DNA of 64,000 nucleotides from Photobacterium sp. DA100 (GCF_029223585.1 NZ_CP119423.1:2046001-2110000), one strand, 5' to 3'. Counted from the first letter of the stretch, positions 34,381 to 44,194 are shown. Made by a program: numbers and translations. The notes: generated by a model not told the origin, from the letters alone.

Positions 34381-34990
34381 CTAACGTTCTACTGTGTGAA
34401 AAGAGGCAATAGGATTCCACTTGCCCGCTTTTACTTTATAGGATGAACCATAAGCTCTCCACATCCAGTTAAAGATTTTGTCAGTCCCATTCTCAATGGT
34501 TATTTGGTGCATCACCACCACACGATACAGTGTAAGTGCCATCTTCATTTTGAATTGCTTCACGAGAGTTCAAAACAGTTCTCATGTCTACAAGGAACAA
34601 CCAACTATCTTCGACATAAACTGTAATTGACCAAAACTCGTCTACTTTTGCTCTTCGAAAGTAGTCTGATAGCACTTACCATTTTCAGTCCTGTGATACC
34701 TGATAAGAGTTAATTCTAAAGTCCGCACCCAACCGACAGGATCAGACATACGCTTTGTTTCAGTATAAATACGTCCTTCAGTGTAGCCATAGTCAAGGAC
34801 TATGCCTCCGTCAATCGCTTTTTGCATGTACTCCTTGTGGAGTTGTTCGTACTGTTTTTTATCAAAAAGTTTTGGCTCCCAGACACCGTTTCCTTGTCCT
34901 GAAACATTCAGTGTCTTTTGAACTTTTCGAGCCTCCTCTATACCGTGTTCAAGACCAGTTAGGGATAATACCCATACAAATTTCCCATTT
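34381..34990 (-). pseudogene. Frameshifted DUF1254/DUF1214 C-terminal remnant
   Basis: Three minus-strand frames together spell the C-terminal half of a DUF1254/DUF1214 protein: GKCYQTTFEEQ, then VDEFWSITVYVEDSWLFLVD with EDGTYTVSCGGDAPNNH, then DKIFNWMWRAYG with a stop at 34381. The frame changes near 34650 and again near 34500. The first frame can be read back to about 34985 (VWVLSLTGLEHGIEEARK), directly against the left end of the insertion element, and the N-terminal half is missing. The closest relative in the window is the 351-residue protein at 3867 (CYQATFEDPQDQAFWSVTVYN). Confidence 0.75.
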
Positions 34991-35003
34991 TGCGGGGGTA
35001 AGA

Positions 35004-35020
35004 GGCTTTGTTGCGTAAAT
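35004..35020 (+). repeat. Left terminal inverted repeat of the IS5-family element
   Basis: The 17 bases GGCTTTGTTGCGTAAAT match the right end perfectly in reverse orientation. Confidence 0.85.
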
Positions 35021-35041
35021 CAGTTTGTACTCTTTCCGAAA

Positions 35042-35904
35042 GTGGCGATCTGGATTGATGAAGAAGCGATATCGTCATGGGAGTGTAATTCCCACCATGG
35101 TGGGCGTGGTTCCAGTAATCAATATTCTGACCTATCCATCACTACAGCATTGATCATTAAGCTAATTTACAGACTATCACTGCGTGCTACGGAAGACTTT
35201 ATCAACTCGATGCTGACATTAATGGATGTGTCACTATGTTGCCCAAGCTACACTCGTATCAGTCGAAGAGCGAAGGACGTCGATGTTTCGATCAAAATGC
35301 CTGTCAGAGGTGAAATTCGTCATCTAACTATTGATGTAACTGGGCCAAATGTGGTCGGTGATGGCAAATGGAAAGCCAAGAAGCATGGTGCAGAAAAGCG
35401 GCGTTTATGGCGTAAGCTGCACCTTGCTGTTGACGCTGATACTCATCAGGTTGTTAGTGCAGAACTTTCTCTTTCAACGGTTACTGATGGTGAAGTTCTT
35501 CCCGAGTTATTAAAGAAAGCTCAGCGTAAAATCCAGTCAGTATCGGGCGATGGTGCCTACGATACACGGCTATGTTATCAAGCAATTAAGCGTAAAAAAG
35601 CACAGCCACTCATTCCACCAAGAAGTGGGGCTACATACTGGGAAGACGGGCCTCGAGAAACCAAGTTGTTGCTTACCAACGTATCTATGAAAGCAATGAG
35701 CATTGGAAGAAAACATCTGGCTATCACTCACGATCGATATCTGAAACTGCGATGTCGAGATATAAACGACTCCTTGAGACTGTCCTTGGTTCAAGCTTGA
35801 GCCTTCGAGGTTATAATGCCCAGGTTGGCGAATCCTTTGCCGCTGTTCCTGCTTTAAATAAGTTGTAGAGCCTTGGCATGCCTCAAACAACCACAATTGA
35901 TTAA
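35042..35904 (+). pseudogene. IS5-family transposase, frameshifted
   Basis: The first frame (252 codons from a GTG at 35042) has the IS903-type text WIDEEAISSW, QYSDLSITTALIIK, LTIDVTGPNVVGDGKWK (first catalytic Asp) and SVSGDGAYDT (second Asp). Near 35650, after ATYWEDG, it loses homology; the third frame then reads RNQVVAYQRIYESNEHW and SISETAMSRYKRLL, which carries the catalytic Glu. An in-frame TAG at 35866 precedes the family's expected C-terminus GMPQT. The N-terminus is also shorter than usual. No functional transposase can be made without frameshifting. Confidence 0.8.
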
Positions 35905-35941
35905 CCAATCAACAACGATGGCTTCGCTCGTATTCATTTCA

Positions 35942-35958
35942 ATTTACGCAACAAAGCC
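35942..35958 (-). repeat. Right terminal inverted repeat of the IS5-family element
   Basis: Exact reverse complement of the left end. It marks the right boundary of the element; about 200 bp without recognised features follow to the HlyD terminator. Confidence 0.85.
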
Positions 35959-36154
35959 CATAATTGGTGAACCGACCTTCACGACGAAACAGAACATCAA
36001 TACGCTGATACCTACTTTTAACAGAACAGCTTTAAACAACAAAGCTCGGTTACACCACCGCTCCAATTTTGAGGGAAAAGATCATTCAATGCTGACTCTC
36101 TGCCCCTTAATATGGCACCCACAAAACGATGTCTCCAACACTTCGTTCAGATGT

Positions 36155-36177
36155 AAAAAAGGCCGCTTAATGCGGCC
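36155..36177 (-). terminator. Intrinsic terminator after the HlyD gene
   Basis: On the minus strand GGCCGC / GCGGCC with a 5-base loop is followed by six T residues. It ends the DUF1254-FadL-HlyD cluster transcript. Confidence 0.85.
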
Positions 36178-36195
36178 ATGATTATTCAACTGTCA

Positions 36196-37227
36196 TTATA
36201 TAGCATTGAGGTACGACTTTAGCGCTTTCAAGCGAACCGTCGCCCCGCCAATGATATCCATAAAGCCTAAGATCGGATGAGGCTTAGTCGCCGAAATCCA
36301 ACCAGCACCTGTTGCACCTATTGGTATGGAATACCCTTCAGGCTCTTTAAATTCTATGATAACTGTCCGGCCATGTGAGCCCATATTTTGAGCCACATGC
36401 TGATTAACACTTTTAGAGCCATTTAAAACCGAGACTTGAGCCTCACCAGTACCACTCGTGATACTGTGAACCTTCCCTCGAAATACCTCACCAGGATGTG
36501 AGTTTACATAAAACTCCGCAAACTGACCGACTTTAATGTAACGATAAGCTTGGTCGCTAACACGCATCTCTAAGAATTTTTTTCTCGTGTCATAGATATG
36601 CATATTGCCGGTTCGAGTGCCCTCGGCTAGATTGACAACCCCCATCTGACCATCAAATGGAGCAACAACATTATTCAACTCGTTTAGCCATTGGCTTTCC
36701 GAAATCTGAGCTTTAATGTTCACCATCTGAGCACTCAGTTCAGACAATTCAGAATAGCCCTGCTGAATTGTATTGGTTAAGTCATCACGCTCTTTCTCGC
36801 TACTGTATTCATCTAATTGTTTCAGGCGAGCTAAATTCTTCTCATCGGTTTTTAATTGAGATTTGGTCGATTCTTTTTGATGCTTCAACGCTTCAAGTTG
36901 TGCATACAGCCCTTTGATTTGCTCCTGTGAGTCCGTAGATTCCAGCGTGTAAAGTAAGTCGCCCTTTTTCACCATTTGGTTGTGGGTGACATAGACCTCT
37001 TTCACCTTTTGACCGACGAGCGGGCTCAGCACTGCGTGTGGCGCTTTGACGGTACTGCTATCGGTCAAATCTACTGGAGCCCAAAATCGACTAACCGTAA
37101 ATAAGGTAGTGGCCAAGAACGCCCCAAAAGAGACTATCATGGTTGCATTGCGTAGGTTCCATTTTATGACCCCGGCTTTGACCAGAACCCACATTATGAA
37201 AACATAAGGTAGCATTATCTCTTTCAT
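36196..37227 (-). CDS. HlyD-type membrane fusion protein
   Basis: A 343-residue protein with membrane segments near residues 5-18 and 30-48 and a periplasmic part: a lipoyl-like half (VLSPLVGQKVKEVYVTHNQMVKKGDLLYTLE), a coiled coil at about 105-170, the second lipoyl half (NNVVAPFDGQMGVVNLAEG) and a barrel domain. It resembles YiaV/YibH-like proteins that form small pumps with a short inner-membrane partner rather than with an ABC or RND pump. Its ATG overlaps the TGA of the preceding membrane-protein gene, so the two form a pair. Substrate unknown; the cluster context suggests a hydrophobic compound or lipid. Confidence 0.82.
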   Translation of the reverse strand: MKEIMLPYVFIMWVLVKAGVIKWNLRNATMIVSFGAFLATTLFTVSRFWAPVDLTDSSTVKAPHAVLSPLVGQKVKEVYVTHNQMVKKGDLLYTLESTDSQEQIKGLYAQLEALKHQKESTKSQLKTDEKNLARLKQLDEYSSEKERDDLTNTIQQGYSELSELSAQMVNIKAQISESQWLNELNNVVAPFDGQMGVVNLAEGTRTGNMHIYDTRKKFLEMRVSDQAYRYIKVGQFAEFYVNSHPGEVFRGKVHSITSGTGEAQVSVLNGSKSVNQHVAQNMGSHGRTVIIEFKEPEGYSIPIGATGAGWISATKPHPILGFMDIIGGATVRLKALKSYLNAI

Positions 37228-37688
37228 TGTTTAGAATCCTCTGAAGAAAGCCTAGAACCAGATACGCCCTTACGGATAACACCACTTAACGCGTCACCAA
37301 TAACATCCCAACGGGTAAAGGCAATTATTAGAGCTAAAACCCACCAAACTTTGTTGATCATTAAGCCACACAGAGAAAGTGCAAAAACAAGGGTTGTGTG
37401 CGCGCTTTTTTGATGTTCACTTTCATGAACCGCAACCTCATGGAGTCGCCAAAATAGATAGCCTACATATGAAAATATTGAAATAGTAACGACAAAGATC
37501 ACCCCCATGAAAACTTCCGAGTTCAGTAACTTTATTATGGTTGGGTTACCACCAACAAAATCACTAGCAGGCATTGCTTTGCCATGTATTTTCGACAGCG
37601 TAGAAAAAAAGAGAGAACAGCCGACCAAACACGATAAAACGAACATCGCTTTAACCAACCATTTAACAAAACCAATAAGTTTCTTCAT
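37224..37688 (-). CDS. Small inner-membrane protein, partner of HlyD
   Basis: A 154-residue protein from the ATG at 37688 (AAGGAAG upstream). Hydrophobic segments lie at about residues 8-30, 55-78, 98-112 and 114-128, and a charged tail follows. The arrangement of a short multispan protein directly before HlyD resembles yiaW-yiaV of enterobacteria, but I cannot confirm that it belongs to the same family (DUF3302). It overlaps hlyD by four bases. Confidence 0.6.
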   Translation of the reverse strand: MKKLIGFVKWLVKAMFVLSCLVGCSLFFSTLSKIHGKAMPASDFVGGNPTIIKLLNSEVFMGVIFVVTISIFSYVGYLFWRLHEVAVHESEHQKSAHTTLVFALSLCGLMINKVWWVLALIIAFTRWDVIGDALSGVIRKGVSGSRLSSEDSKQ

Positions 37689-37701
37689 AGTAACTTCCTT
37701 G

Positions 37702-38877
37702 TTAGAATGTATATGCCGCACCAATAAAGTGAACCGTCCCGGTAAAGTGGCCATTCAGAGAGAAAAGTTCGCGCATTGATTCTTGCTTAATATCAATTTT
37801 ACCGAAGTCAGCAAGTTCGTAATAAATATCCAGCTTGCTCTCATCGAACTTTTTGCTTAGACCAATAGAATATCGATGTTGCTCACCTACAGGTAAGTCC
37901 GGTGATTGCTTTGAAGGATCATCTAAAGGAGAAGATTCATAAGCGTATCCCGCTTTTAGACTCCAGCCTTGATGAAGTTGATACTCCCCCCCCAAAGACA
38001 CGCGCCACACATCATCCCAATCTCTGTCTATCGTATATGGAATGAGTTGATTACCTATCGTCATATTAATATCGGTGGACTCCATCGCTGACCAATGGTG
38101 ATTTTGGATAGAACTCATCAAGGAGAGTTGCGGACTTAGTTGATATGATACACTTAAATCAGAAATAGCCGGAGATGGCAAAGAAGTCTTATATGTACCA
38201 GATGCACGCTGCGTATACACATCACCTTCAAACTCATGGGTAAGTTCCGAGCGATACGAAAGACCTAGCTTGAGCTTTTCGGTTGCTTGAACAACAGTGC
38301 CAATATTGTACCCAAACGCCCAACTGGTTGAGGTATCTAGCTCTATACTAGCAGTGTTGCCTTGTAAAAAAGCGTAGTTAACCTGAACACCACCAGCGAC
38401 GGACCATTGCTCATTCACTCTATAACTTAGTGTCGGGTTAAATTGATAAGTTAGCAATGCAACATCCGTCAGCTGAGCCCTTCCCCGCCATTCATTACCA
38501 TAATCCAATGTCGCTCCACCTAGAGAGCCTAATGCGAGGCCAGCTTTAAAATCATTACCTAAGTCAATGACGTGAAAAAAACCCGCAACCGGTAATGTCG
38601 AGCTGGATTTACCATCCCGACCGTTACCATCGTCGTAGTAATTAATCTCTAGATTTAATAACGTTCCGGTAACTGTGGTTAACTCATCCTCAATATGGGA
38701 CATTACCGCCGGATTGGTCCAAATGGAAGTAGCGGACTCGATATAGACCCCATCACCCGCACCAGCCGTCCCCAAGTTCGAATAAGTAGCCTCTTGAAGA
38801 AAAATACCACTAGCAAATGTTATAGGAGTAACGCTTGCCCCCACGATAAAAGCCCCTATAGGGTACTTTTTTGTCAT
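37702..38877 (-). CDS. FadL/OmpP1 outer-membrane transporter, second copy
   Basis: A 391-residue precursor from the ATG at 38877, with a signal peptide ending at TFA. The mature start SGIFLQEATYSNLGTAGAGDG and NPAVMS are FadL signatures; the protein ends in FIGAAYTF. It aligns along its whole length with the protein at 8618-9802 (for example IDRDWDDVW and PVGEQ-RYS in both). It lies in the DUF1254 cluster, 13 bp before the small membrane protein gene. It should import a hydrophobic compound. Confidence 0.88.
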   Translation of the reverse strand: MTKKYPIGAFIVGASVTPITFASGIFLQEATYSNLGTAGAGDGVYIESATSIWTNPAVMSHIEDELTTVTGTLLNLEINYYDDGNGRDGKSSSTLPVAGFFHVIDLGNDFKAGLALGSLGGATLDYGNEWRGRAQLTDVALLTYQFNPTLSYRVNEQWSVAGGVQVNYAFLQGNTASIELDTSTSWAFGYNIGTVVQATEKLKLGLSYRSELTHEFEGDVYTQRASGTYKTSLPSPAISDLSVSYQLSPQLSLMSSIQNHHWSAMESTDINMTIGNQLIPYTIDRDWDDVWRVSLGGEYQLHQGWSLKAGYAYESSPLDDPSKQSPDLPVGEQHRYSIGLSKKFDESKLDIYYELADFGKIDIKQESMRELFSLNGHFTGTVHFIGAAYTF

Positions 38878-39134
38878 GTCGATACCTGCCTCTTTTATTG
38901 ATAAGAGGAAGATTAAGGCGTTAACAATGACACCACCAATCATTTAACCACATATCAGATATTAACTAACTGCATAACCCTTTAAAATCAGGGGGAACCA
39001 ATAGTTGCAATTGATTCCACCTGACTTGGCACCAGCCCATTTGATTACCGAATGTTCATTGTCCGTTTTTTATAGTCTCAGCTGTTGATTGGAGGTGTTT
39101 GTTTAGTAAAATTACAATATAAATAAATGCGCTT

Positions 39135-39947
39135 TTATGTTCTTGGCAAAAGGATGTACAAGTTGAGGTTTAGGGTTGCTCCCTCCGGATCGTACTCTGC
39201 CGATTCAGCCCAATATTTCACCCCTCCCCCAAGCAACATAGGTATATTTTCTAGCTCGAAATACTGAGAAGCCGTTAACGTGACCGGCACTGACCACTGA
39301 TCACTATTCAACTCATAGGCGGTTTCTGATGTCAGCTCAAAAGTGGTGCCCCACTCTGTCGTATAGTCAATAAAGGGCTGCACAAATGTTGTGCTATATG
39401 TATCGCCAATACCCTCCTCAACCGAGTAGGTATGGCTTGCCAAAAATCCCACCGTCCAAGGGCCCAGTACGGTAAGGCCGACATAAGATAACCCGATACC
39501 CGTTTCATTTGTGCCAAGCGCTTCATGGCTTGCAGTATCAAAGTTAAATGTCGGACCAAAGCCATGCGTCCACACGCCGCCAACCGCTTCTGTCGGTGAG
39601 AAAAAAAACGTCGAATTGATATCCCCAAGACCTGATTCACTTTCACCAGCACGAGTAACATCGCTTTGAGAAATAATAGGAATAATGGTTCGAGTAATTA
39701 GATTCCAATCCTTGGAAAGTTCGAATGGAATAATAGGCTGTATATTCGTTGTATGCCTAGTCCCCTTATTTGGACCTACATTTTCACTGTATTCATACTG
39801 AATCGGAATCCAATAGCTGGTAGTCAACGGGTTCACTGCTGATTGAGCAGCTTGCTGCTCTTTGGTCTTAATTTCTTCTGATGAGTAAACATTGGCAGAA
39901 AGAGCTGCTGTAAAAACAAACAACAGCGTCATATGATGATTTTTCAT
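39135..39947 (-). CDS. Outer-membrane beta-barrel protein (MetA-pathway/transporter-like)
   Basis: A 270-residue protein with a signal peptide ending near YSSEE. The body has alternating barrel-like strands (NIQPIIPFELSKDWNLITRTIIPII, SGLGDINSTFFFSP) of the kind found in the Pfam family Phenol_MetA_deg and related short porins. Such proteins are common next to hydrophobic-compound catabolic genes. It lies between the DUF1254 genes and fadL. A surface or outer-membrane channel is likely, the specific role unknown. Confidence 0.6.
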   Translation of the reverse strand: MKNHHMTLLFVFTAALSANVYSSEEIKTKEQQAAQSAVNPLTTSYWIPIQYEYSENVGPNKGTRHTTNIQPIIPFELSKDWNLITRTIIPIISQSDVTRAGESESGLGDINSTFFFSPTEAVGGVWTHGFGPTFNFDTASHEALGTNETGIGLSYVGLTVLGPWTVGFLASHTYSVEEGIGDTYSTTFVQPFIDYTTEWGTTFELTSETAYELNSDQWSVPVTLTASQYFELENIPMLLGGGVKYWAESAEYDPEGATLNLNLYILLPRT

Positions 39948-40071
39948 CTTATATCCAGTTATATTTATTGCTAAGTAATTTTAATTAGGATTTAAGCCAT
40001 ATTCTTATAATTAGCGGTATTTCTAGAAGGGAAATTAATAAGAGGCAGTATTACTGCCTCTTATTAACCAT

Positions 40072-41568
40072 TTAGTTTATTTTCTCTAGATCGCCCAACA
40101 TCCAGGTTTTATAGAAGTCTTTTGTTTTTGGCCCATACAGGCGGAACAGTAAGAAGAAATCTTCACCATTGGTCGGCACCCAGTTTTCTTCCATTCCTTC
40201 TGGAGCCTTGGGACCAAAGTAAATGTCGTAAGAGCCATCGCCATTCACTTTCATCGTATCTTGGTTGCGAGAAGACAAGCCGACACGATCCACGTTCTTG
40301 ACGAAGTTTTTAGTCTCCATGCTATAAACAATCACTGACCAGAAATCTTTTACCGGCGTATCCTTCGGAACATTAAGCTTGTACGTCGATTCACCATCTA
40401 ACATGTCACCATTACTGTCTTTCACGCCAGTAAGATAGAATGTTTCCCCGCCAAACTTCTTAGGCAGGTAAGTGACGTAGAAATACGAACTCGCTCGCTT
40501 ATCAACAAGCACTTCGTTTTCTTCTTCAAAGGTAAAACCTTTGTATGGTTGGTCACCAAAGTTCCAAAATGCCCAATTTGATAGCGGCTGCCCTTCTTTA
40601 TCTCTCCACAACGGTGAGATAGTATCACCATCAGTGACAAAGCGTTTTTGCATATGAGCATATACTAGCAACAAGCCCTCTCTCATTGCATTCAGCTGCT
40701 TCTCAGTAGGATTAAATGGCTTCCCTTTCTCTATCCCAAGCTCCTTAAGTAGAGAAACCATCACTTTGTCTTGTTCGCGAATTGGGTTGTTTTGCACAAC
40801 ATCATTCACATCTTCGAAGAAGGTCTCGTTGTAGTAAGGCAAACAGTCATAATCAACATTTGTAGCGTTGAGGTAATCTGTTTCAGGGGGATTAGAGGCA
40901 TCTTTCAGCTCATAGATTTTAATGCCTTTTGCATAATCCCCTGCGTCTTTATCGGTCGCGCCATTATATAGGCGTGGGCGAAACGCAAAGCCATAATCCA
41001 ACGTCTCTGTTTCAGAAACAATGTAACCTTCGGCCTCCAAATCCGCTTTTGAAGGCGTACCTTCATAGTTTGGTGGCAAGAAGACATATTTTCCGCCTTT
41101 ACCTTGGTCTGCACCAGCAGGGCCAACATCCACAATAGGTTGCTCCCATTGGTTGACCACGGAGCCAAAGTAACTCACTTTGTCTGAAGCTGCCGGCACT
41201 TCAATAACGATAGGGCCATTGCGTGATGTAATGGTTCCCCAAGCATACGCGGCTACGTCATTGGCCGTTAAAAAGCCTTTGTTTGAAGCAAATGGCTTAT
41301 TGATGTAAACCACGTCGTTGTAGTCACCACCAAGATCGCGGCGCGTCGCTTTGAGAAAATCAACTTGAGTAACTGCTGGCATCGCCCAGATTGCGGTCTG
41401 AGTTGCTCTTTACACCATGATCTTATATTCAAGATCCTCAATTTGAGATGCTCGAGCCAGTATATTGTCCGTATTGTCAAAAGATTGGTTTGTTACAGAT
41501 GCGTGCACGTGACCCGTCATAAGGGTCGTCGCGTCCAATAGGCTTAGAGCCAAAGACTTCAATTTCAT
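40072..41568 (-). pseudogene. DUF1254/DUF1214 protein interrupted by an in-frame stop
   Basis: An ATG at 41568 starts a signal peptide (MKLKSLALSLLDATTLMTGH) and continues to LEYKIMV, where a TAA at 41412-41410 interrupts. The same frame resumes at once as RATQTAIWAMPAVTQVDFLKATRR and stays open for over 430 codons through DUF1254 (YNDVVYINKPFASNKGF) and DUF1214 (TYKLNVPKDTPVKDFWSVIVYSMETKNFV, GSYDIYFGPKAPEG) to 40072. DUF1254 proteins usually read an uninterrupted RGYQ/AYxWALP-like segment here, so a CAA-to-TAA change is the simplest explanation. The whole would be 498 residues. Either a fresh pseudogene or a sequencing error; restart at the ATG at 41382 would lack export. Confidence 0.78.
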
Positions 41569-41643
41569 AGTATGTACCTTTCTGAATGATAAATTGGCGA
41601 CCACCTCGTCCTTGAGGTGATGCTGAACTGGATTTCGATGTCG

Positions 41644-43137
41644 TTACTCAGAACGGGTTATCTTCTGAAAATCTGATGGTTTCCAAGAGCCATCAAACCA
41701 AGCTTCAGTTGGTCCATACATACGAAACAATACGTTGAAACCTTTACCTGGTACGGTTTGAACCCAGTTTTTCTCATAACCTTTTGGCGCAACCGGTGCG
41801 AAATGAATCGTAATCGATCCATCTTCATTTTTGCGAAGCCCCTTACTGAGCCCATCTATGCCTGCGCTTGCTTGATCAGTCTCTAACATGGATCTGGTTT
41901 GATTGTCGTAGACCATAAACGACCAAAACTTAGTGGCTGGCGCATTTGGTGGTAGCGTCACAGTGTAGTGCTCGGAACCATCCAGTAATTGATTGTCACT
42001 ATCTCGGTTGCCGACTCGGTAATCAGAACCCCGGCCGACTGTTTTTGTTACCATATCTGGCGTGATACCCGTTGCCATGAAGTGGAACATCGCTCGATCA
42101 TCGGCATTGATGACACCATTTTCATCATGGAACTCATGGCCATTAATCAAAGGAGTAAACCAGTTGCTATCCTCGTAAGTAATGAGTGATTCATCAGGGT
42201 AGAAGTAATAACTCCTCGCTTCTGCTGTCGCGATTTTAGCGGCTTCCTCAAGAATGCCTTGCATACGGGCATCAGGCTGGAACGGCTTGCCTTTTTCAAT
42301 ACCAATTCTTTTCGCTAACGATAGCCATTCAGGATCAAATATTTCCTTAGGTTCATACTGAATCAGTGCATTAATTTCGTCATAGAACTCGTGGTTCATT
42401 GCATGTACGGTGTTGTACTTAATACCGGTAATATTCAAGAACTCCGTTTGGTTCTTTTTGCCATACGGATACAGCTTCATTGTTTTTTTCAGCTGGCTGA
42501 CGTCATGTTCTAACGTGGAAGGCGTTGTGATAATACGAACTAGCAACCAATGTTGATAACCGTCTGTTTTGACGTGGATATAACCTTTTGGCAGCTCGCC
42601 TTGATAAGATGTGTGATAGAAGAAATATTTGCCACCCTTCCCTTGATCTTGAGGATGGGTAACACCTACTCGGGATGTGAACTTAAACGCAGCGTTATCC
42701 ACCAAACCGAGTATTGGCGTACCGACCTCTAGCACCACGGGGCCATCTTTCACATCAATTTCTGACGAAACATATGGGGTTGTCGTATTTGCGGTAAGCC
42801 AAATACTGTTCGCATTTAGCATCCCTTCAGAGATGGCAATGGTTTTGTTGGGCTCCATACCAACACTTTCATGGCCGAGTAACAGCCCTTGTATAGACGC
42901 AACCGGTATACCAGATAGAAAAACACGAACGGCATCTGCAGTGTCAACAAAGTCTGACGCTTTAAGGTGTGTGTCCAGCGATGGGGCGCCATCTGTATAA
43001 TTGAGTTCACCTAAATACTTAGATTCAACATGGTTAGGAGTAATAATAGAAGGCGGAACATCTGCTTCAAACGTCGCAGCTGTCGCTGAAGAAATAGTAT
43101 TAACAAATACTAGGGTAGAGAGTAATTTATATTTCAT
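41644..43137 (-). CDS. Secreted DUF1254/DUF1214 protein, long form
   Basis: A 497-residue protein with a signal peptide ending at SATA. DUF1254 spans about 55-190 (ADAVRVFLSGIPVASIQGLL, TANTTTPYVSSEIDVKDGPVVLEV) and DUF1214 about 370-485 (HYTVTLPPNAPATKFWSFMVYDNQTRSML, GSITIHFAPVAPKGYEKNWV). ATG at 43137 has GAGG upstream, better than a TTG two codons earlier. First gene of the minus-strand cluster, divergent from a LysR gene. Biochemical activity of the family is not established. Confidence 0.85.
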   Translation of the reverse strand: MKYKLLSTLVFVNTISSATAATFEADVPPSIITPNHVESKYLGELNYTDGAPSLDTHLKASDFVDTADAVRVFLSGIPVASIQGLLLGHESVGMEPNKTIAISEGMLNANSIWLTANTTTPYVSSEIDVKDGPVVLEVGTPILGLVDNAAFKFTSRVGVTHPQDQGKGGKYFFYHTSYQGELPKGYIHVKTDGYQHWLLVRIITTPSTLEHDVSQLKKTMKLYPYGKKNQTEFLNITGIKYNTVHAMNHEFYDEINALIQYEPKEIFDPEWLSLAKRIGIEKGKPFQPDARMQGILEEAAKIATAEARSYYFYPDESLITYEDSNWFTPLINGHEFHDENGVINADDRAMFHFMATGITPDMVTKTVGRGSDYRVGNRDSDNQLLDGSEHYTVTLPPNAPATKFWSFMVYDNQTRSMLETDQASAGIDGLSKGLRKNEDGSITIHFAPVAPKGYEKNWVQTVPGKGFNVLFRMYGPTEAWFDGSWKPSDFQKITRSE

Positions 43138-43264
43138 ACTCAACCTCTTTAATATATATTTCTAGTTGATGAGGTTGATACTAGTATTATTCTAAATTTG
43201 CATCTAACTACTTATAGTAATATGCTGACATTACCGAAGTGAATAATTATCTCATAGCCACCCG

Positions 43265-44194
43265 ATGAATAAGCAGCTATCAAGAATCGACTTAAACTTG
43301 TTGATTACGTTAGATACTTTACTCAAAGAGAAAAACGTAACACGCACTGCAGAGGTCCTTTTTGTCTCCCAGCCCGCGGTAAGTAGAGCGCTCGGCCGGC
43401 TACGAGAAACATTCGACGATCCTCTGTTTACTCGGGTCTCCAATGGGTTAATTCCAACCGAAAAAGCCCTGCACATCGGCAAGCAACTTGAAGTCATCAT
43501 CCCTCTTCTACAAGGTGTATTCCTATCCGAAGACTTTACCCCTGAGAAATGTGATTATAGCTTCTCAATTGCATTACCAGCCTTTCTTTCTAGCGTTCTC
43601 CTGCCCAAACTCGTGTTAGAAATAAATCGCGTTGCCCCCAAGGCTCGAATCACAGAACTGCCTGCAAAAGCAAACCCTTACCCTTTAATTGATCAGGGAA
43701 ATCTAGATTTTTCGATCCATTACGCTCCCTCTCCTAACGAAAAATACCTTTCCACAGAAATCGGTATATTAAAGCCTCAACTTTTTGCTAGGAAAGCACA
43801 CCCTCTATTCAAGAAAGAAGACCTTAAGCTTGATGATACTTCCGACTACCCACTAATAGGAATGCTGGTAGAAGAGGACCAATATCAATCTTTTAGCGCA
43901 CCAATCATGAATATATACCGAGATCTGATGCTAGATAAGAAACCAATGCTGAGAAGCTCTCAGACACAAGTTCTCGTGGACGTGATGAAGGACTCGGACT
44001 CCATTATGTTTGGTACTAACTGTGTAAGCGCCCTGAGTAGTTTCGGCAACGAATTCGACCTACTACTCTCACTCGATCATAAAGACGAACACCACGTACC
44101 TATTTATCTGGTTCAGCATACGAGAAACAGAAACAACCCCGCTCACCTATGGTTTTCTAGCCTTATCGTCAAAGAGATATGCAAGATAATCTAA
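43265..44194 (+). CDS. LysR-family regulator, divergent from the DUF1254 cluster
   Basis: A 309-residue LysR protein, helix-turn-helix at about residues 8-65 (NVTRTAEVLFVSQPAVSRALGRLRETFDDPLFTRV). It is homologous to the LysR at 5119, also a neighbour of a DUF1254 gene. The 127-bp divergent gap with the DUF1254 gene is typical for LysR control of the opposite operon. Effector unknown. Confidence 0.88.
   Translation: MNKQLSRIDLNLLITLDTLLKEKNVTRTAEVLFVSQPAVSRALGRLRETFDDPLFTRVSNGLIPTEKALHIGKQLEVIIPLLQGVFLSEDFTPEKCDYSFSIALPAFLSSVLLPKLVLEINRVAPKARITELPAKANPYPLIDQGNLDFSIHYAPSPNEKYLSTEIGILKPQLFARKAHPLFKKEDLKLDDTSDYPLIGMLVEEDQYQSFSAPIMNIYRDLMLDKKPMLRSSQTQVLVDVMKDSDSIMFGTNCVSALSSFGNEFDLLLSLDHKDEHHVPIYLVQHTRNRNNPAHLWFSSLIVKEICKII

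Larger units (their letters stand above)
35004..35958 (+). mobile_element. Decayed IS5-family (IS903-like) insertion sequence
   Basis: A 955-bp element bounded by the inverted repeat GGCTTTGTTGCGTAAAT (35004-35020 and its complement at 35942-35958), which is the terminus type of the IS903 branch of IS5. It encodes a DDE transposase with a frameshift. The 9 bases flanking the left (GGGGTAAGA) and right (CATAATTGG) ends do not match, so no target duplication is visible. Confidence 0.85.

Noticed and set aside
34995-35967. Target-site duplication around the IS5-family element
   Set aside because: The 9-base flanks GGGGTAAGA and CATAATTGG do not match.
35873-36181. Plus-strand ORF of 102 codons over the right IS end
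   Set aside because: It crosses the IS boundary and ends in the HlyD terminator; no homology recognised.
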